Notes under the pieces: model-generated
Told to the model about the DNA's origin: nothing
What the model saw: the letters and a program-made list of their open reading frames with translations, nothing else
The model's database searches: none
In this document: positions 1 through 6,493 of the stretch, one piece after another
How positions within the stretch are numbered: the stretch's first letter is position 1
How the letters are laid out: every line of letters begins with the position of its first letter
Position numbers and translations under genes: made by a program
DNA from: Paractinoplanes aksuensis
GTDB lineage: Bacteria > Actinomycetota > Actinomycetes > Mycobacteriales > Micromonosporaceae
Reading direction: 5' to 3'
NCBI RefSeq assembly: GCF_024137025.1
Contig: NZ_JAMYJR010000016.1
Location: 141,671-205,670, forward strand
DNA: 64,000 bases

Positions 1-292
1 CCTTGGGGCCGATGTTGCCGAGCCCGAGCACGGCCGAGCCGTCGGTGACCACGGCGACGGTGTTGGCCGTCCATGTGTAGTCGGAGTAGAGCGTCTCGTC
101 GTCGGCGATGGCTTCGCAGACCCGGGCCACGCCGGGGGTGTAGGCGAGCGAGAGGTGGTCGCGGCTGGCCAGCGGGACGGTCAGGCTGATCTCCATCTTG
201 CCGCGTTTGTGCAGCTCGAAGACGGGATCGGCGGCCAGGGCGGGGTCGAGCTCGAAACTGAAGAAGGACACGGGGGCTCCAACCGGCATCAT
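1..292 (-). CDS. NAD-type malic enzyme, N-terminal fragment (runs off the left edge)
   Basis: The visible 97 codons encode the amino end of a malate oxidoreductase (decarboxylating), which converts malate to pyruvate plus CO2 in the cytoplasm. The family signatures are the YTPGVA motif near residue 50 and TDGSAVLGLGNIGP at the truncated edge, the stretch in bacterial malic enzymes that opens the substrate and metal site. Two ATG codons lie in tandem (290-292 and 287-289) and neither has a clear Shine-Dalgarno sequence, so the exact start is open. The catalytic and nucleotide-binding domains lie outside the window, so NAD versus NADP use cannot be judged. sodX ends 118 bases upstream on the same strand. 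Confidence 0.88.
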   Translation of the reverse strand, partial: MMPVGAPVSFFSFELDPALAADPVFELHKRGKMEISLTVPLASRDHLSLAYTPGVARVCEAIADDETLYSDYTWTANTVAVVTDGSAVLGLGNIGPK

Positions 293-410
293 TGGGGTTG
301 ACAGCGAGGCGGTCACGACGGCGAGTAGGGCGGCGGACCGGAACGCGATGCGGGGATCACCCGTGGAACAGCAACCGCGAGGCGCGAGTGTGCGCCGCGG
401 TGCTGCGACC

Positions 411-719
411 CTAACCTAGCCGACCGAGCCGCGGGTAGTAGCGGATTAACACCGGGCCGATGACATCCGCCACCCCGTACGCCCGGCTGTCGTCCTCGAT
501 CAGCTGGTTGTCGCCCTGTATCCACCACCCGCCGTCCTGAGGCCTTACCGTGCGCTTGACGACCAGCAGGTCGGGCCGGGTGCGGAACCGCGCGACGACC
601 ACGTCACCGGTCCGGATCCGCCCACCCCGGCGCACCAGCAGGGCGTCGCCGTCGCGCAGGGTCGGCACCATGGACGGCCCCCGGACGAGCACCGCGAACA
701 GTGGTAGTTGCCATCTCAC
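411..719 (-). CDS. sodX: nickel superoxide dismutase maturation protease (S24/S26 signal peptidase-like)
   Basis: This 102-aa serine protease probably removes the leader of the Ni-SOD encoded divergently beside it. The catalytic serine sits in RGPSMVPT (Ser16) and the general-base lysine in LLVVKRTV (Lys55), the Ser/Lys dyad of the LexA/signal-peptidase fold. A WWIQGDN box follows, as in S26 proteins. No extended membrane anchor is visible. I chose the GTG at 717-719 because GGAGG at 729-733 lies 9 bases upstream. A longer reading frame to 773 would cross into the sodN promoter. The sodX/sodN pairing is the standard arrangement and gives most of the functional confidence. Confidence 0.88.
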   Translation of the reverse strand: MRWQLPLFAVLVRGPSMVPTLRDGDALLVRRGGRIRTGDVVVARFRTRPDLLVVKRTVRPQDGGWWIQGDNQLIEDDSRAYGVADVIGPVLIRYYPRLGRLG

Positions 720-804
720 GGCATCAGTCCTCCGTCGCGTTACCGCAGCGTTGTAAGGGGTAGTGTCAACCACGGATCATCGCAAATCTCATGGAGGAGT
801 CCTG

Positions 805-1209
805 ATGCGACTTCCGCGTTTCCTCACGCCCAAGACCGTGGTCAGCGCCCACTGCGACCTGCCGTGCGGCGTCTACGACCCGGCGCAGGCCCGGATCGAG
901 GCCGAGTCGGTCAAGGCCATCGCCGAGAAGTACCAGGCGAACACCGACGCCGAGTTCCGCACTCGCGCCATCATCATCAAGGAGCAGCGGGCCGAGCTGG
1001 TCAAGCACCACCTGTGGGTGCTGTGGACCGATTACTTCAAGGCCCCGCACTTCGAGAAGTACCCGAACCTGCACCAGCTGTTCAACGAGGCCACCAAGCT
1101 GGCCGGCGCCGCGGGCGCCAAGGGCTCGGTCGACCCGGCCGTGGCCGACCAGCTGCTCGGCAAGATCGAGGAGATCTCCAAGATCTTCTGGGAGACCAAG
1201 CAGGCCTGA
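805..1209 (+). CDS. sodN: nickel-dependent superoxide dismutase
   Basis: This cytoplasmic Ni-SOD converts superoxide to O2 and H2O2. The 134-aa precursor has a 15-residue leader (ending TVVSA) followed by the nickel hook HCDLPCGVY, so the mature enzyme would begin at His16 and bind Ni through that His and the two cysteines (Cys17 and Cys21). The rest is the four-helix bundle typical of the family and the length is normal. The ATG at 805 has a strong GGAGGAG ribosome site at 793-799. An in-frame start at 763 would add 14 unlikely residues. Upstream, TAGTGT (761-766) could be a -10 box. I could not identify a convincing Nur operator. Confidence 0.97.
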   Translation: MRLPRFLTPKTVVSAHCDLPCGVYDPAQARIEAESVKAIAEKYQANTDAEFRTRAIIIKEQRAELVKHHLWVLWTDYFKAPHFEKYPNLHQLFNEATKLAGAAGAKGSVDPAVADQLLGKIEEISKIFWETKQA

Positions 1210-1222
1210 GCGAATCATCGAG

Positions 1223-1257
1223 CACGGCCGGTACGCCCACCGGGCGTACCGGCCGTG
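1223..1257 (+). terminator. intrinsic terminator of sodN
   Basis: A perfect 16-bp inverted repeat (1223-1238 with 1242-1257) closes on a 3-base loop, just downstream of the sodN stop, and is followed by TCTGTT. It separates sodN from the next gene. Confidence 0.85.
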
Positions 1258-1300
1258 TCTGTTCAGCGACTAAAGTCTCCAGCGGCAGCTAGGAGGAACG

Positions 1301-1714
1301 GTGACTCAGGTGACGGACAGACATCCGGACCCGGCGATCGGCGATGACGTCGTGATGCTGACCGTGCCCGCCGACGGCGGTTACCTGGGGGTCCTCCGCA
1401 CGGCGACGGCCGGTCTGGCCGCGCGGCTGCACTTCGCGCTCGACGAGATCGAGGATCTGCGGATCGCGGTCGACGAGGCCTGCGCGATGCTGCTGGCCAT
1501 CGCGACCCGCGGCGCCGAGCTCGACTGCCGGTTCGCGGTGACCGAGGACGCGCTGACCGTCGAGGTCACGGTGACGACCGTACGCGGGGCGAAGTTGCCG
1601 GCCGAGTCGTCGTTCGCGTGGAAGGTGCTGACCGCGCTCACCACGTCGGCCGCGGCCGAGGCCACCGGGCAGCGCGCGACGATCCGCCTGGTCACCCGCC
1701 GCACCGGCAGTTAG
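1301..1714 (+). CDS. anti-sigma factor / serine kinase-like ATPase (RsbW family)
   Basis: This 137-aa protein has the single GHKL ATPase fold of RsbW/SpoIIAB-type anti-sigma factors, which bind an alternative sigma factor and are released by a STAS anti-anti-sigma partner. The central DLRIAVDEACAMLL segment aligns with the N-box helix, but the usual Asn and His of that box (compare NELLTNAVRHG in the gene at 36413) are replaced. That divergent form is common in actinobacterial sigma-F regulators. The GTG start at 1301 has AGGAGG at 1291-1296. No sigma factor or STAS gene is adjacent, so the partner is unknown. The 3' end overlaps the convergent GntR gene by 4 bases. Confidence 0.75.
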   Translation: MTQVTDRHPDPAIGDDVVMLTVPADGGYLGVLRTATAGLAARLHFALDEIEDLRIAVDEACAMLLAIATRGAELDCRFAVTEDALTVEVTVTTVRGAKLPAESSFAWKVLTALTTSAAAEATGQRATIRLVTRRTGS

Positions 1715-2403
1715 TGCAGCACCGCGCTGATGTAGTCGAGGTGTTGCGCCGCGGCCCGGGTCGCCGACTCGGCGTCCCGCATCACCAGGCAGTCCAGGAT
1801 CAGCCGGTGGTCGGCGTCGATCTGCCGCCAGTAGCCCGGGGGCAGGTTCTCGGTGACGTCCTCGCCGAACTTGGCGTGGTAGAGCGGGCGCACCACCAGT
1901 TCGAACAGCGGGTTCATGGTCGCCTTGGCCACGGCCATGTGGAAGGCCGCGTGCGCCGCCAGCATCGTCTCGAGGTCGTCGACGGCCGGGTCGAAGAACG
2001 CGCCGCGCACCTCGGCCAACTGGTCGTCGTCCCGGCGCAGCGCGGCCAGGCCGGCGGCCGGCACCTCGAGGGCCCGGCGCAGCTCGAGCAGGTCGGTCAG
2101 CCCGACCCCGGCCGAGTTCGTCAGCAGCGTGAAACCCGTGGTCATCGCCTCGGCCAGCTGCTCGGCGTCGGGGTGGGCGACGAAGCTGCCGCCGGTCACG
2201 CCGCGGGTGGTGACGATCAGGTGCTGGCTGGCCAGCAGGCGCAAGGCCTCGCGCACGGTGCTGCGGCTGACACCGGTTTTGACGCACAGCTCGGGTTCCG
2301 GCGGCAGACGCTCGCCGGGCTGGAGACGCCCCGAGGTGATGTCCGCCCGTAATTCGTCGGCCAGCAGCTGGTACGCGGGCGGGCGCACCGTTGATCCGGT
2401 CAC
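1711..2403 (-). CDS. GntR-family transcriptional regulator, FadR subfamily (FCD domain)
   Basis: This 230-aa repressor-type protein has an N-terminal winged helix (about residues 8-75), including the GERLPPEPELCVKTGVSRST helix-turn-helix region, and a C-terminal all-helical FCD ligand-binding domain. The domain carries the metal/ligand-site histidines in HAAFHMAVAKA and the late segment ADHRLILD. FCD members usually sense small organic acids, but the effector here is unknown. The GTG at 2401-2403 is preceded by a GAGGGG sequence. Upstream in-frame codons would run through the neighbouring membrane-protein gene. No adjacent metabolic operon indicates the target. Confidence 0.87.
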   Translation of the reverse strand: MTGSTVRPPAYQLLADELRADITSGRLQPGERLPPEPELCVKTGVSRSTVREALRLLASQHLIVTTRGVTGGSFVAHPDAEQLAEAMTTGFTLLTNSAGVGLTDLLELRRALEVPAAGLAALRRDDDQLAEVRGAFFDPAVDDLETMLAAHAAFHMAVAKATMNPLFELVVRPLYHAKFGEDVTENLPPGYWRQIDADHRLILDCLVMRDAESATRAAAQHLDYISAVLH

Positions 2404-2441
2404 CCCCTCAGGGTAGGCCCTGGCTCGCCGAATGAGGGCGA

Positions 2442-2837
2442 TTAATCGATGCCGAGCGCTCTCGTGCTCGCCGGGAGCACGATCAACAGGCCCACGACCA
2501 GCCCCAACGCCATCAGCACGAGGCCCAGCCAGGACGGGCCGACCTGCAGCAGGAATCCACCGGCGGCGATGGTGAACAGCTGCACGACGATGGCCGGGCC
2601 GCGGGCGCCCCGCTGCCGCCGGCCGAGGGCGCGCGCGACGAAGAAGACGGCCGCCACGCCGAGGGCAGTGAAGACGGTCAGAGCCACCGCCATCCCGACA
2701 TTGACCGACGAGCTGGTCAGATCGAGGACGATGAGGTAGATCGTGAGGCCGGCCAGCGCCGCGCACTCCAGGTAGAGCAGTCGCACCGCCCACACCAGGG
2801 TCGAGGGGTTGTCAACGACTGACTTCTCACCGGTCAC
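2442..2837 (-). CDS. small integral membrane protein of unknown function
   Basis: A 131-aa protein with four hydrophobic segments: residues about 10-30, 38-62, 75-95 and 99-120. A short basic, glycine-rich loop (GRRQRGARG) lies between the second and third segments. It has no recognisable catalytic motif. The start at GTG 2835-2837 gives a short N-terminus before the first membrane helix. The ribosome site is weak, so a slightly different start is possible. It is divergent from the lipid-kinase gene, and the same membrane protein-lipid kinase-whiB1 neighbourhood is, as I recall, found in mycobacteria. That suggests an old linkage but does not give a function. Confidence 0.7.
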   Translation of the reverse strand: MTGEKSVVDNPSTLVWAVRLLYLECAALAGLTIYLIVLDLTSSSVNVGMAVALTVFTALGVAAVFFVARALGRRQRGARGPAIVVQLFTIAAGGFLLQVGPSWLGLVLMALGLVVGLLIVLPASTRALGID

Positions 2838-2876
2838 TCGTGCACCATACCGACAGTCTTTCGGGCCACTCTTGGG

Positions 2877-2882
2877 TACAGT
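2877..2882 (+). promoter_or_regulatory. -10 box of a leaderless promoter for the lipid kinase
   Basis: TACAGT lies 7 bases before the ATG at 2890, so transcription would start at or next to the start codon. No Shine-Dalgarno sequence is present. A clear -35 is not visible. Confidence 0.5.
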
Positions 2883-2889
2883 GCCGCGC

Positions 2890-3840
2890 ATGCGAGCGTT
2901 ACTGCTGGTCAACCCCAAGGCCACGACCACCAGCGAGCGCAGCCGAGACGTCCTGGTCCGGGCCCTGCGCAGCGCGGTCGAGCTGTCGGTGGAATACACG
3001 ACCCGCCGGGGCCACGCGGCCACCCTGGCCCGGGCCGCCGCCGAGAGCGGGGTCGACGTCGTGGTCACGCTGGGCGGCGACGGCACTGTCAACGAGGCGG
3101 TCAACGGCCTGATGACCGCCGAGGCCGTGCTCAGCGGGCTGACCGGTCCCCGAGCTCAGGTGCTGCCCGCGCTGGCCGTGGTGCCGGGCGGATCGACCAA
3201 TGTCTTCGCCCGCGCGCTGGGTCTGCCGCGCGACTGGGTCGAGGGGGTCAGCGTGATTCTCGAGGGCCTGCGCGACGGCCGGCACCGGGTGATCGGCCTG
3301 GGCCGGGCCGACGACCGCTACTTCACCTTCGCCGCCGGCATGGGGCTGGACGCGGCCGTGGTGCGCCGGGTCGAACAGGCACGCCTGCGGGGTCGTACGT
3401 CCACTCCCGGTCTTTACTTCCGCTCGATCGCCGGCCAGGTGCTCACCGGCGAGGACCGCAAGGCCCCGCCGCTGTCCATCGAGCGTCCCGGCGAGCCGGC
3501 CGAGCCCGATCTCGGCACGGTGATCATCCAGAACACCGCACCTTGGACCTATGTGGGTGACCGCGCCATCAATCCGAGCCCGGGGGCGTCGTTCGACCGC
3601 GGTCTCGACGTGATGGCCCTGCGCGGGCTGGCCGTCGGCCGCACCACGCGCACGCTGGCCCAGCTCGCGATGCGCAAGGGCGATCCGAGCGGCAAGCACG
3701 TCCTGCATCTGCACGACCAGGAAGAGTTCACGGTCATCGCGTCTCGGCCCCAGCCTTTCCAGTTGGACGGGGACTATCTGGGCGAGCGGCAGAAAGTGCA
3801 CTTCGTGTCCGTCCCCGAAGCTTTGCGTGTGATCTGCTGA
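2890..3840 (+). CDS. diacylglycerol kinase family lipid kinase
   Basis: This 316-aa cytosolic or membrane-peripheral kinase phosphorylates a lipid hydroxyl, by family most likely diacylglycerol. The DAGK catalytic domain occupies the N-terminal half: nucleotide-binding LLVNPKAT at residues 4-11, the GGDGTVNE loop at 62-69, and the PGGSTNVFARALG segment near 110. The C-terminal half is the beta-sandwich domain of DagK/YegS proteins and includes the late LDGDYLGE motif. The length is typical. The ATG at 2890 looks leaderless, with TACAGT 7 bases upstream. The lipid specificity cannot be read from the sequence. Confidence 0.88.
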   Translation: MRALLLVNPKATTTSERSRDVLVRALRSAVELSVEYTTRRGHAATLARAAAESGVDVVVTLGGDGTVNEAVNGLMTAEAVLSGLTGPRAQVLPALAVVPGGSTNVFARALGLPRDWVEGVSVILEGLRDGRHRVIGLGRADDRYFTFAAGMGLDAAVVRRVEQARLRGRTSTPGLYFRSIAGQVLTGEDRKAPPLSIERPGEPAEPDLGTVIIQNTAPWTYVGDRAINPSPGASFDRGLDVMALRGLAVGRTTRTLAQLAMRKGDPSGKHVLHLHDQEEFTVIASRPQPFQLDGDYLGERQKVHFVSVPEALRVIC

Positions 3841-3976
3841 CCGCTGGGTAGTCAAGCTCACGATCCGTTACAGAAACACGGTCAAAAGGTCGGCATCGGG
3901 GCCGAGACCGTACTACATTGATAGGAGCGTTGGTCAACCGGCTCTGGCGCATGCCTCAGAACCGGACATAGAGGGC

Positions 3977-3990
3977 GTGAGCCAGCTCAC
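3977..3990 (+). promoter_or_regulatory. CRP/FNR-family binding site upstream of whiB1
   Basis: GTGAGCCAGCTCAC is a palindrome of the form GTGA-N6-TCAC, the core of CRP-family operators. It lies about 30 bases upstream of a TTGACA box. In Mycobacterium tuberculosis the whiB1 promoter is known to be bound by the CRP-like regulator Rv3676, so conservation here is plausible. Binding itself is an inference. Confidence 0.6.
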
Positions 3991-4018
3991 CCGGCCGGAG
4001 AAACTTCCGGCGCTACCC

Positions 4019-4024
4019 TTGACA
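4019..4024 (+). promoter_or_regulatory. candidate -35 element of whiB1
   Basis: TTGACA matches the housekeeping -35 consensus exactly. The -10 is less certain: sequence 16-20 bases downstream (AAGCAT and nearby) is a poor match. Confidence 0.4.
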
Positions 4025-4243
4025 TCGCACGAGTTCGTGAAAGCATTCACAAGCGATAAGAAGTAACCAGTTGCTGGTTGCGCGCGTTTCCAATCCAGAA
4101 GCGCTGAGCAGCAACAGTAACTACAAAAGCTTGCTACGCACGGCGAGCAGACGGGCACTCAGACGTCAGCCGCCATCGCGCACGCATAGGTAAAGCAGTA
4201 ACGCGATTCATTACCCCAGCCAGAAACAAGGAGTGTTGCCGCC

Positions 4244-4498
4244 ATGGACTGGCGTCACGATGCGATCTGCCGCGACGAGGACCCGGAGCTCTTCTTCCCG
4301 ATCGGGACGTCGGGCCCCGCGCTCCTGCAGGTCGAGCAGGCCAAGGCCGTGTGCCGGCGGTGTCCCGTGACTTCGGATTGCCTCACTTGGGCACTCGAGT
4401 CCGGACAGGACGCCGGCGTCTGGGGCGGGATGAGCGAAGACGAGCGGCGCGCAGTGAAGCGTCGTGGCGGCCTCCGGGTCGGCGCTCCTACCGCCTGA
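4244..4498 (+). CDS. whiB1: WhiB-family [4Fe-4S] transcription factor, WhiB1/WblE type
   Basis: This 84-aa iron-sulfur protein has the cluster ligands Cys9, Cys37, Cys40 and Cys46 and the GVWGG turn at 58-62, followed by a basic tail. Sequence and length closely match mycobacterial WhiB1 and streptomycete WblE over the whole protein, beginning MDWRH and including CRDEDPELFFP. WhiB1 is a nitric-oxide-sensitive regulator that binds the housekeeping sigma factor region 4. AAGGAG at 4228-4233 precedes the ATG. It follows the lipid kinase, as in mycobacteria. A CRP-like site and a long leader upstream suggest layered control. Confidence 0.95.
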   Translation: MDWRHDAICRDEDPELFFPIGTSGPALLQVEQAKAVCRRCPVTSDCLTWALESGQDAGVWGGMSEDERRAVKRRGGLRVGAPTA

Positions 4499-4520
4499 AC
4501 CAATCCCCTCACAGCATTTG

Positions 4521-4547
4521 CGCCCCGGGCCGATCGGCACCGGGGCG
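4521..4547 (+). terminator. intrinsic terminator of whiB1
   Basis: An 8-bp GC stem (CGCCCCGG 4521-4528 with CCGGGGCG 4540-4547) with an internal GCCGATCGGC loop is followed by the T-rich TCTTGCTGTTTCC. Confidence 0.8.
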
Positions 4548-4710
4548 TCTTGCTGTTTCCGTCCGATTACTGAGCGCGCCGAATCCTGAGAGCTTCCCGA
4601 GAGGCTCGCCGAACGCGCTAATGCGATCACGTTGGGTTTCATCGAGAATCCACGAAATGATCTCGAAATTGCGCGCCGCGACGAATGGTCCACATTCCCC
4701 TCACCGTCGG

Positions 4711-5589
4711 TCAGTCCTCTGCGGAGCGCGCCGGGCACACAACGGTTGGTGACGGTGCGTTGCCGAAACCCTGCTTGTGTACGCCGAGTGGCAAACAACA
4801 CGTATGGCCGGCCGTAACCGGAAGCGGATCAGGCGGCGCAGGCAACGAACGCCCGGTGGCGGCCAGCACCCGCGACGCCACGAGCCGGACGAGTTCCGGC
4901 GCGTCACCCAGCGGCTCGGCCACCTGGACCGCGCCCGCGGCCTGAGCCGACCGCACGGCCACGTCGTACAGGAAACCCGGCGCCAGGAAATAGGCCGCCA
5001 TACCCACCCGGGAAGCCCCCGAGGCCCGCAGACGGCGCACAGCGTCCCCGGGGTCCGGCGGGGAGGCCGAGGCATAGGCAGCCACGCACGGGACGCTCAG
5101 ACGGGCGCTGAGAGCGTCCGCCGCCCGCATGATCGTTTCCCGGGCGGCCGCGACCCTCGTGCCCGCCGCGGCCAGCACGACAGCATCCAGATCACCGGCG
5201 GGCAGGCGGCGCACCAACCCGTCGATCAGCGCGGGCGCGACCGCGCTCGCCGACGTGGACGGGCCCAGGACGTCGGCCGGCGTCACTTCGACCGGCAGCG
5301 TGGCCGCGTCGTCGAGGATGGCCGGCACGTCGACCTTGCCGTGGTAGGCCGCCGTCAGCAGCAACGGCACCAGCACGGCCCGCCGCCCCGGCAGGGCCGC
5401 CAGCACGTCGAGCGGCCGCGGCCCGGCGTGGTCGAGGTACGACGCCCGTACGTCCCACGTCGGGTGGGCTCGCCCGACCGCGCGGGCCAGCGCCGCCGTC
5501 GACGCCGCGGCCCGCGGATCCCGGCTGCCGTGCGCGACGAGGACGACCGCCGGCGGCTGCGGAGCAGGCCCTAGACGTGCAGGCCGCAT
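4711..5589 (-). CDS. sirohydrochlorin ferrochelatase / CbiX-like chelatase
   Basis: This 292-aa class II chelatase probably inserts iron into sirohydrochlorin to give siroheme for the sulfite reductase of the same operon. Two CbiX-type halves are visible. The metal-binding histidines are in VVLVAHGSRD (His20) and TAAYHGKVD (His83), and YFLAPGFLYD marks the second half. The ATG at 5587-5589 overlaps the last codons of cysH by 19 bases. The C-terminal 30 or so residues, after PLPVTAG, look unlike the family and may be a read-through tail. Cobalt rather than iron as substrate cannot be excluded, but the siroheme context favours iron. Confidence 0.87.
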   Translation of the reverse strand: MRPARLGPAPQPPAVVLVAHGSRDPRAAASTAALARAVGRAHPTWDVRASYLDHAGPRPLDVLAALPGRRAVLVPLLLTAAYHGKVDVPAILDDAATLPVEVTPADVLGPSTSASAVAPALIDGLVRRLPAGDLDAVVLAAAGTRVAAARETIMRAADALSARLSVPCVAAYASASPPDPGDAVRRLRASGASRVGMAAYFLAPGFLYDVAVRSAQAAGAVQVAEPLGDAPELVRLVASRVLAATGRSLPAPPDPLPVTAGHTCCLPLGVHKQGFGNAPSPTVVCPARSAED

Positions 5590-6338
5590 TCGGTCTTCTC
5601 GAACATCGCCCAGCGGCCGGCCCGCGGGTCCTCGCCGGCCTTGGTGGTGCGGGTGCACGGCCAGCAGCCGATCGACCCGTAGCCCTTCTTGAACAGCTCG
5701 TTGACCGGCACGTTCCACCGGCTGATGTACCGGTTCACGTCGGCCTCGGTCCAGGCCGCGATCGGGTTGACCTTGACCTTGCCCTTCTTGGCGTCGAACG
5801 CGACCATCGGCGTGTTGGCCCGGGTCGGCGACTCGTCGCGGCGCAGGCCGGTGGCCCAGGAGTCGTAGTCGCTGAGCGCGCGCTCGAGCGGCTCGACCTT
5901 GCGCAGGAAGCAGCATTCGTCGGGGCTGCGGGCGAACAGCCGCGGCCCGTACTCGCCGTCCTGCTGGCCGACCGTGCGGCGCGGGCGGATCGAGCGGACG
6001 TTGACGTCCATGGTGGCGGCGACGATGTCGCGCACCTTGAGCGTCTCCGGGAAGTGCAGGCCGGTGTCGAGGAACACCACGTCGACGCCGGGCGAGACCC
6101 GGGAGAAGACGTGCGCGACGACGGCGTCGGCCATCGAGCTGGTGACGCAGAACCGGTCGCCGAAGGTGTCGGTCGCCCACTTGGCGATCACCTCGGCCGG
6201 CGCGCCCTCGAGCTCGCGGCCGGCCTCACGGGCCAGCGCCTCGAGCTCGTCGCGGGAGCGCCGGGTCGGGTCCTGGGCAACCGGGGCAGCGCCGCCGAGG
6301 TTGACCAGATTCAGGGATGTAGCGGCCACGACTGTCAT
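5571..6338 (-). CDS. cysH: adenylylsulfate (APS) reductase, [4Fe-4S] type
   Basis: This 255-aa enzyme reduces APS to sulfite. It has the four cluster cysteines of assimilatory APS reductases, ECC at 142-143 and CWPC at 225/228, which distinguish it from cluster-free PAPS reductases. The C-terminal KTECGLH motif (Cys251) supplies the catalytic cysteine. DTGLHFPET is the family P-loop neighbourhood. The ATG at 6336-6338 follows AAGGGAG and overlaps the stop of the 52-aa zinc-ribbon gene by 4 bases. The order sulfite reductase, zinc ribbon, cysH, chelatase indicates one translationally coupled sulfate-assimilation operon. Confidence 0.96.
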   Translation of the reverse strand: MTVVAATSLNLVNLGGAAPVAQDPTRRSRDELEALAREAGRELEGAPAEVIAKWATDTFGDRFCVTSSMADAVVAHVFSRVSPGVDVVFLDTGLHFPETLKVRDIVAATMDVNVRSIRPRRTVGQQDGEYGPRLFARSPDECCFLRKVEPLERALSDYDSWATGLRRDESPTRANTPMVAFDAKKGKVKVNPIAAWTEADVNRYISRWNVPVNELFKKGYGSIGCWPCTRTTKAGEDPRAGRWAMFEKTECGLHV

Positions 6339-6493
6339 CGGTTGACTCCCTTGGAAAGCAGACCGTTGAACTTGACCGTGAAAACTCGGGCGCACGAGTG
6401 GCACTCCCAGGCGCCGTGCGACGCCTCGTTGGGGCGCAGGTCTTCCTCACCGCAGTACGGGCAGTACAGGGGCGCGGACCGGGCGTCGCTCAT
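6335..6493 (-). CDS. 52-aa zinc-ribbon protein in the sulfate-assimilation operon
   Basis: This short gene encodes a 52-residue protein with two CXXC knuckles, CPYC at residues 11-14 and CHSC at 31-34, separated by 16 residues: a minimal zinc ribbon. It begins ATGA, overlapping the sulfite reductase stop by 4 bases, and ends ATGA, overlapping the cysH start. It is therefore translated between them and is very likely real despite its size. I recall similar small proteins beside sulfite reductase genes in other actinobacteria, with no assigned role. A part in delivery or assembly for the two neighbouring Fe-S enzymes is only a guess. Confidence 0.82.
   Translation of the reverse strand: MSDARSAPLYCPYCGEEDLRPNEASHGAWECHSCARVFTVKFNGLLSKGVNR

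Larger units (their letters stand above)
3841..4243 (+). other. long whiB1 upstream region, AT-richer than its surroundings
   Basis: This 403-base gene-free stretch is noticeably less GC-rich than the rest of the window and holds the whiB1 control region. It contains a CRP-like palindrome (3977-3990) and a consensus TTGACA at 4019-4024. The probable promoter implies an untranslated leader of roughly 150-200 bases. I see no open reading frame with a ribosome site and no known riboswitch fold in it. Confidence 0.6.

Noticed and set aside
720..773. Longer sodX start at GTG 773
   Set aside because: It would overlap the sodN promoter, and the GTG at 717-719 has a better ribosome site and the family length.
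4548..4710. Possible small gene between the whiB1 terminator and the chelatase
   Set aside because: Open frames exist but none has a ribosome site or recognisable product.
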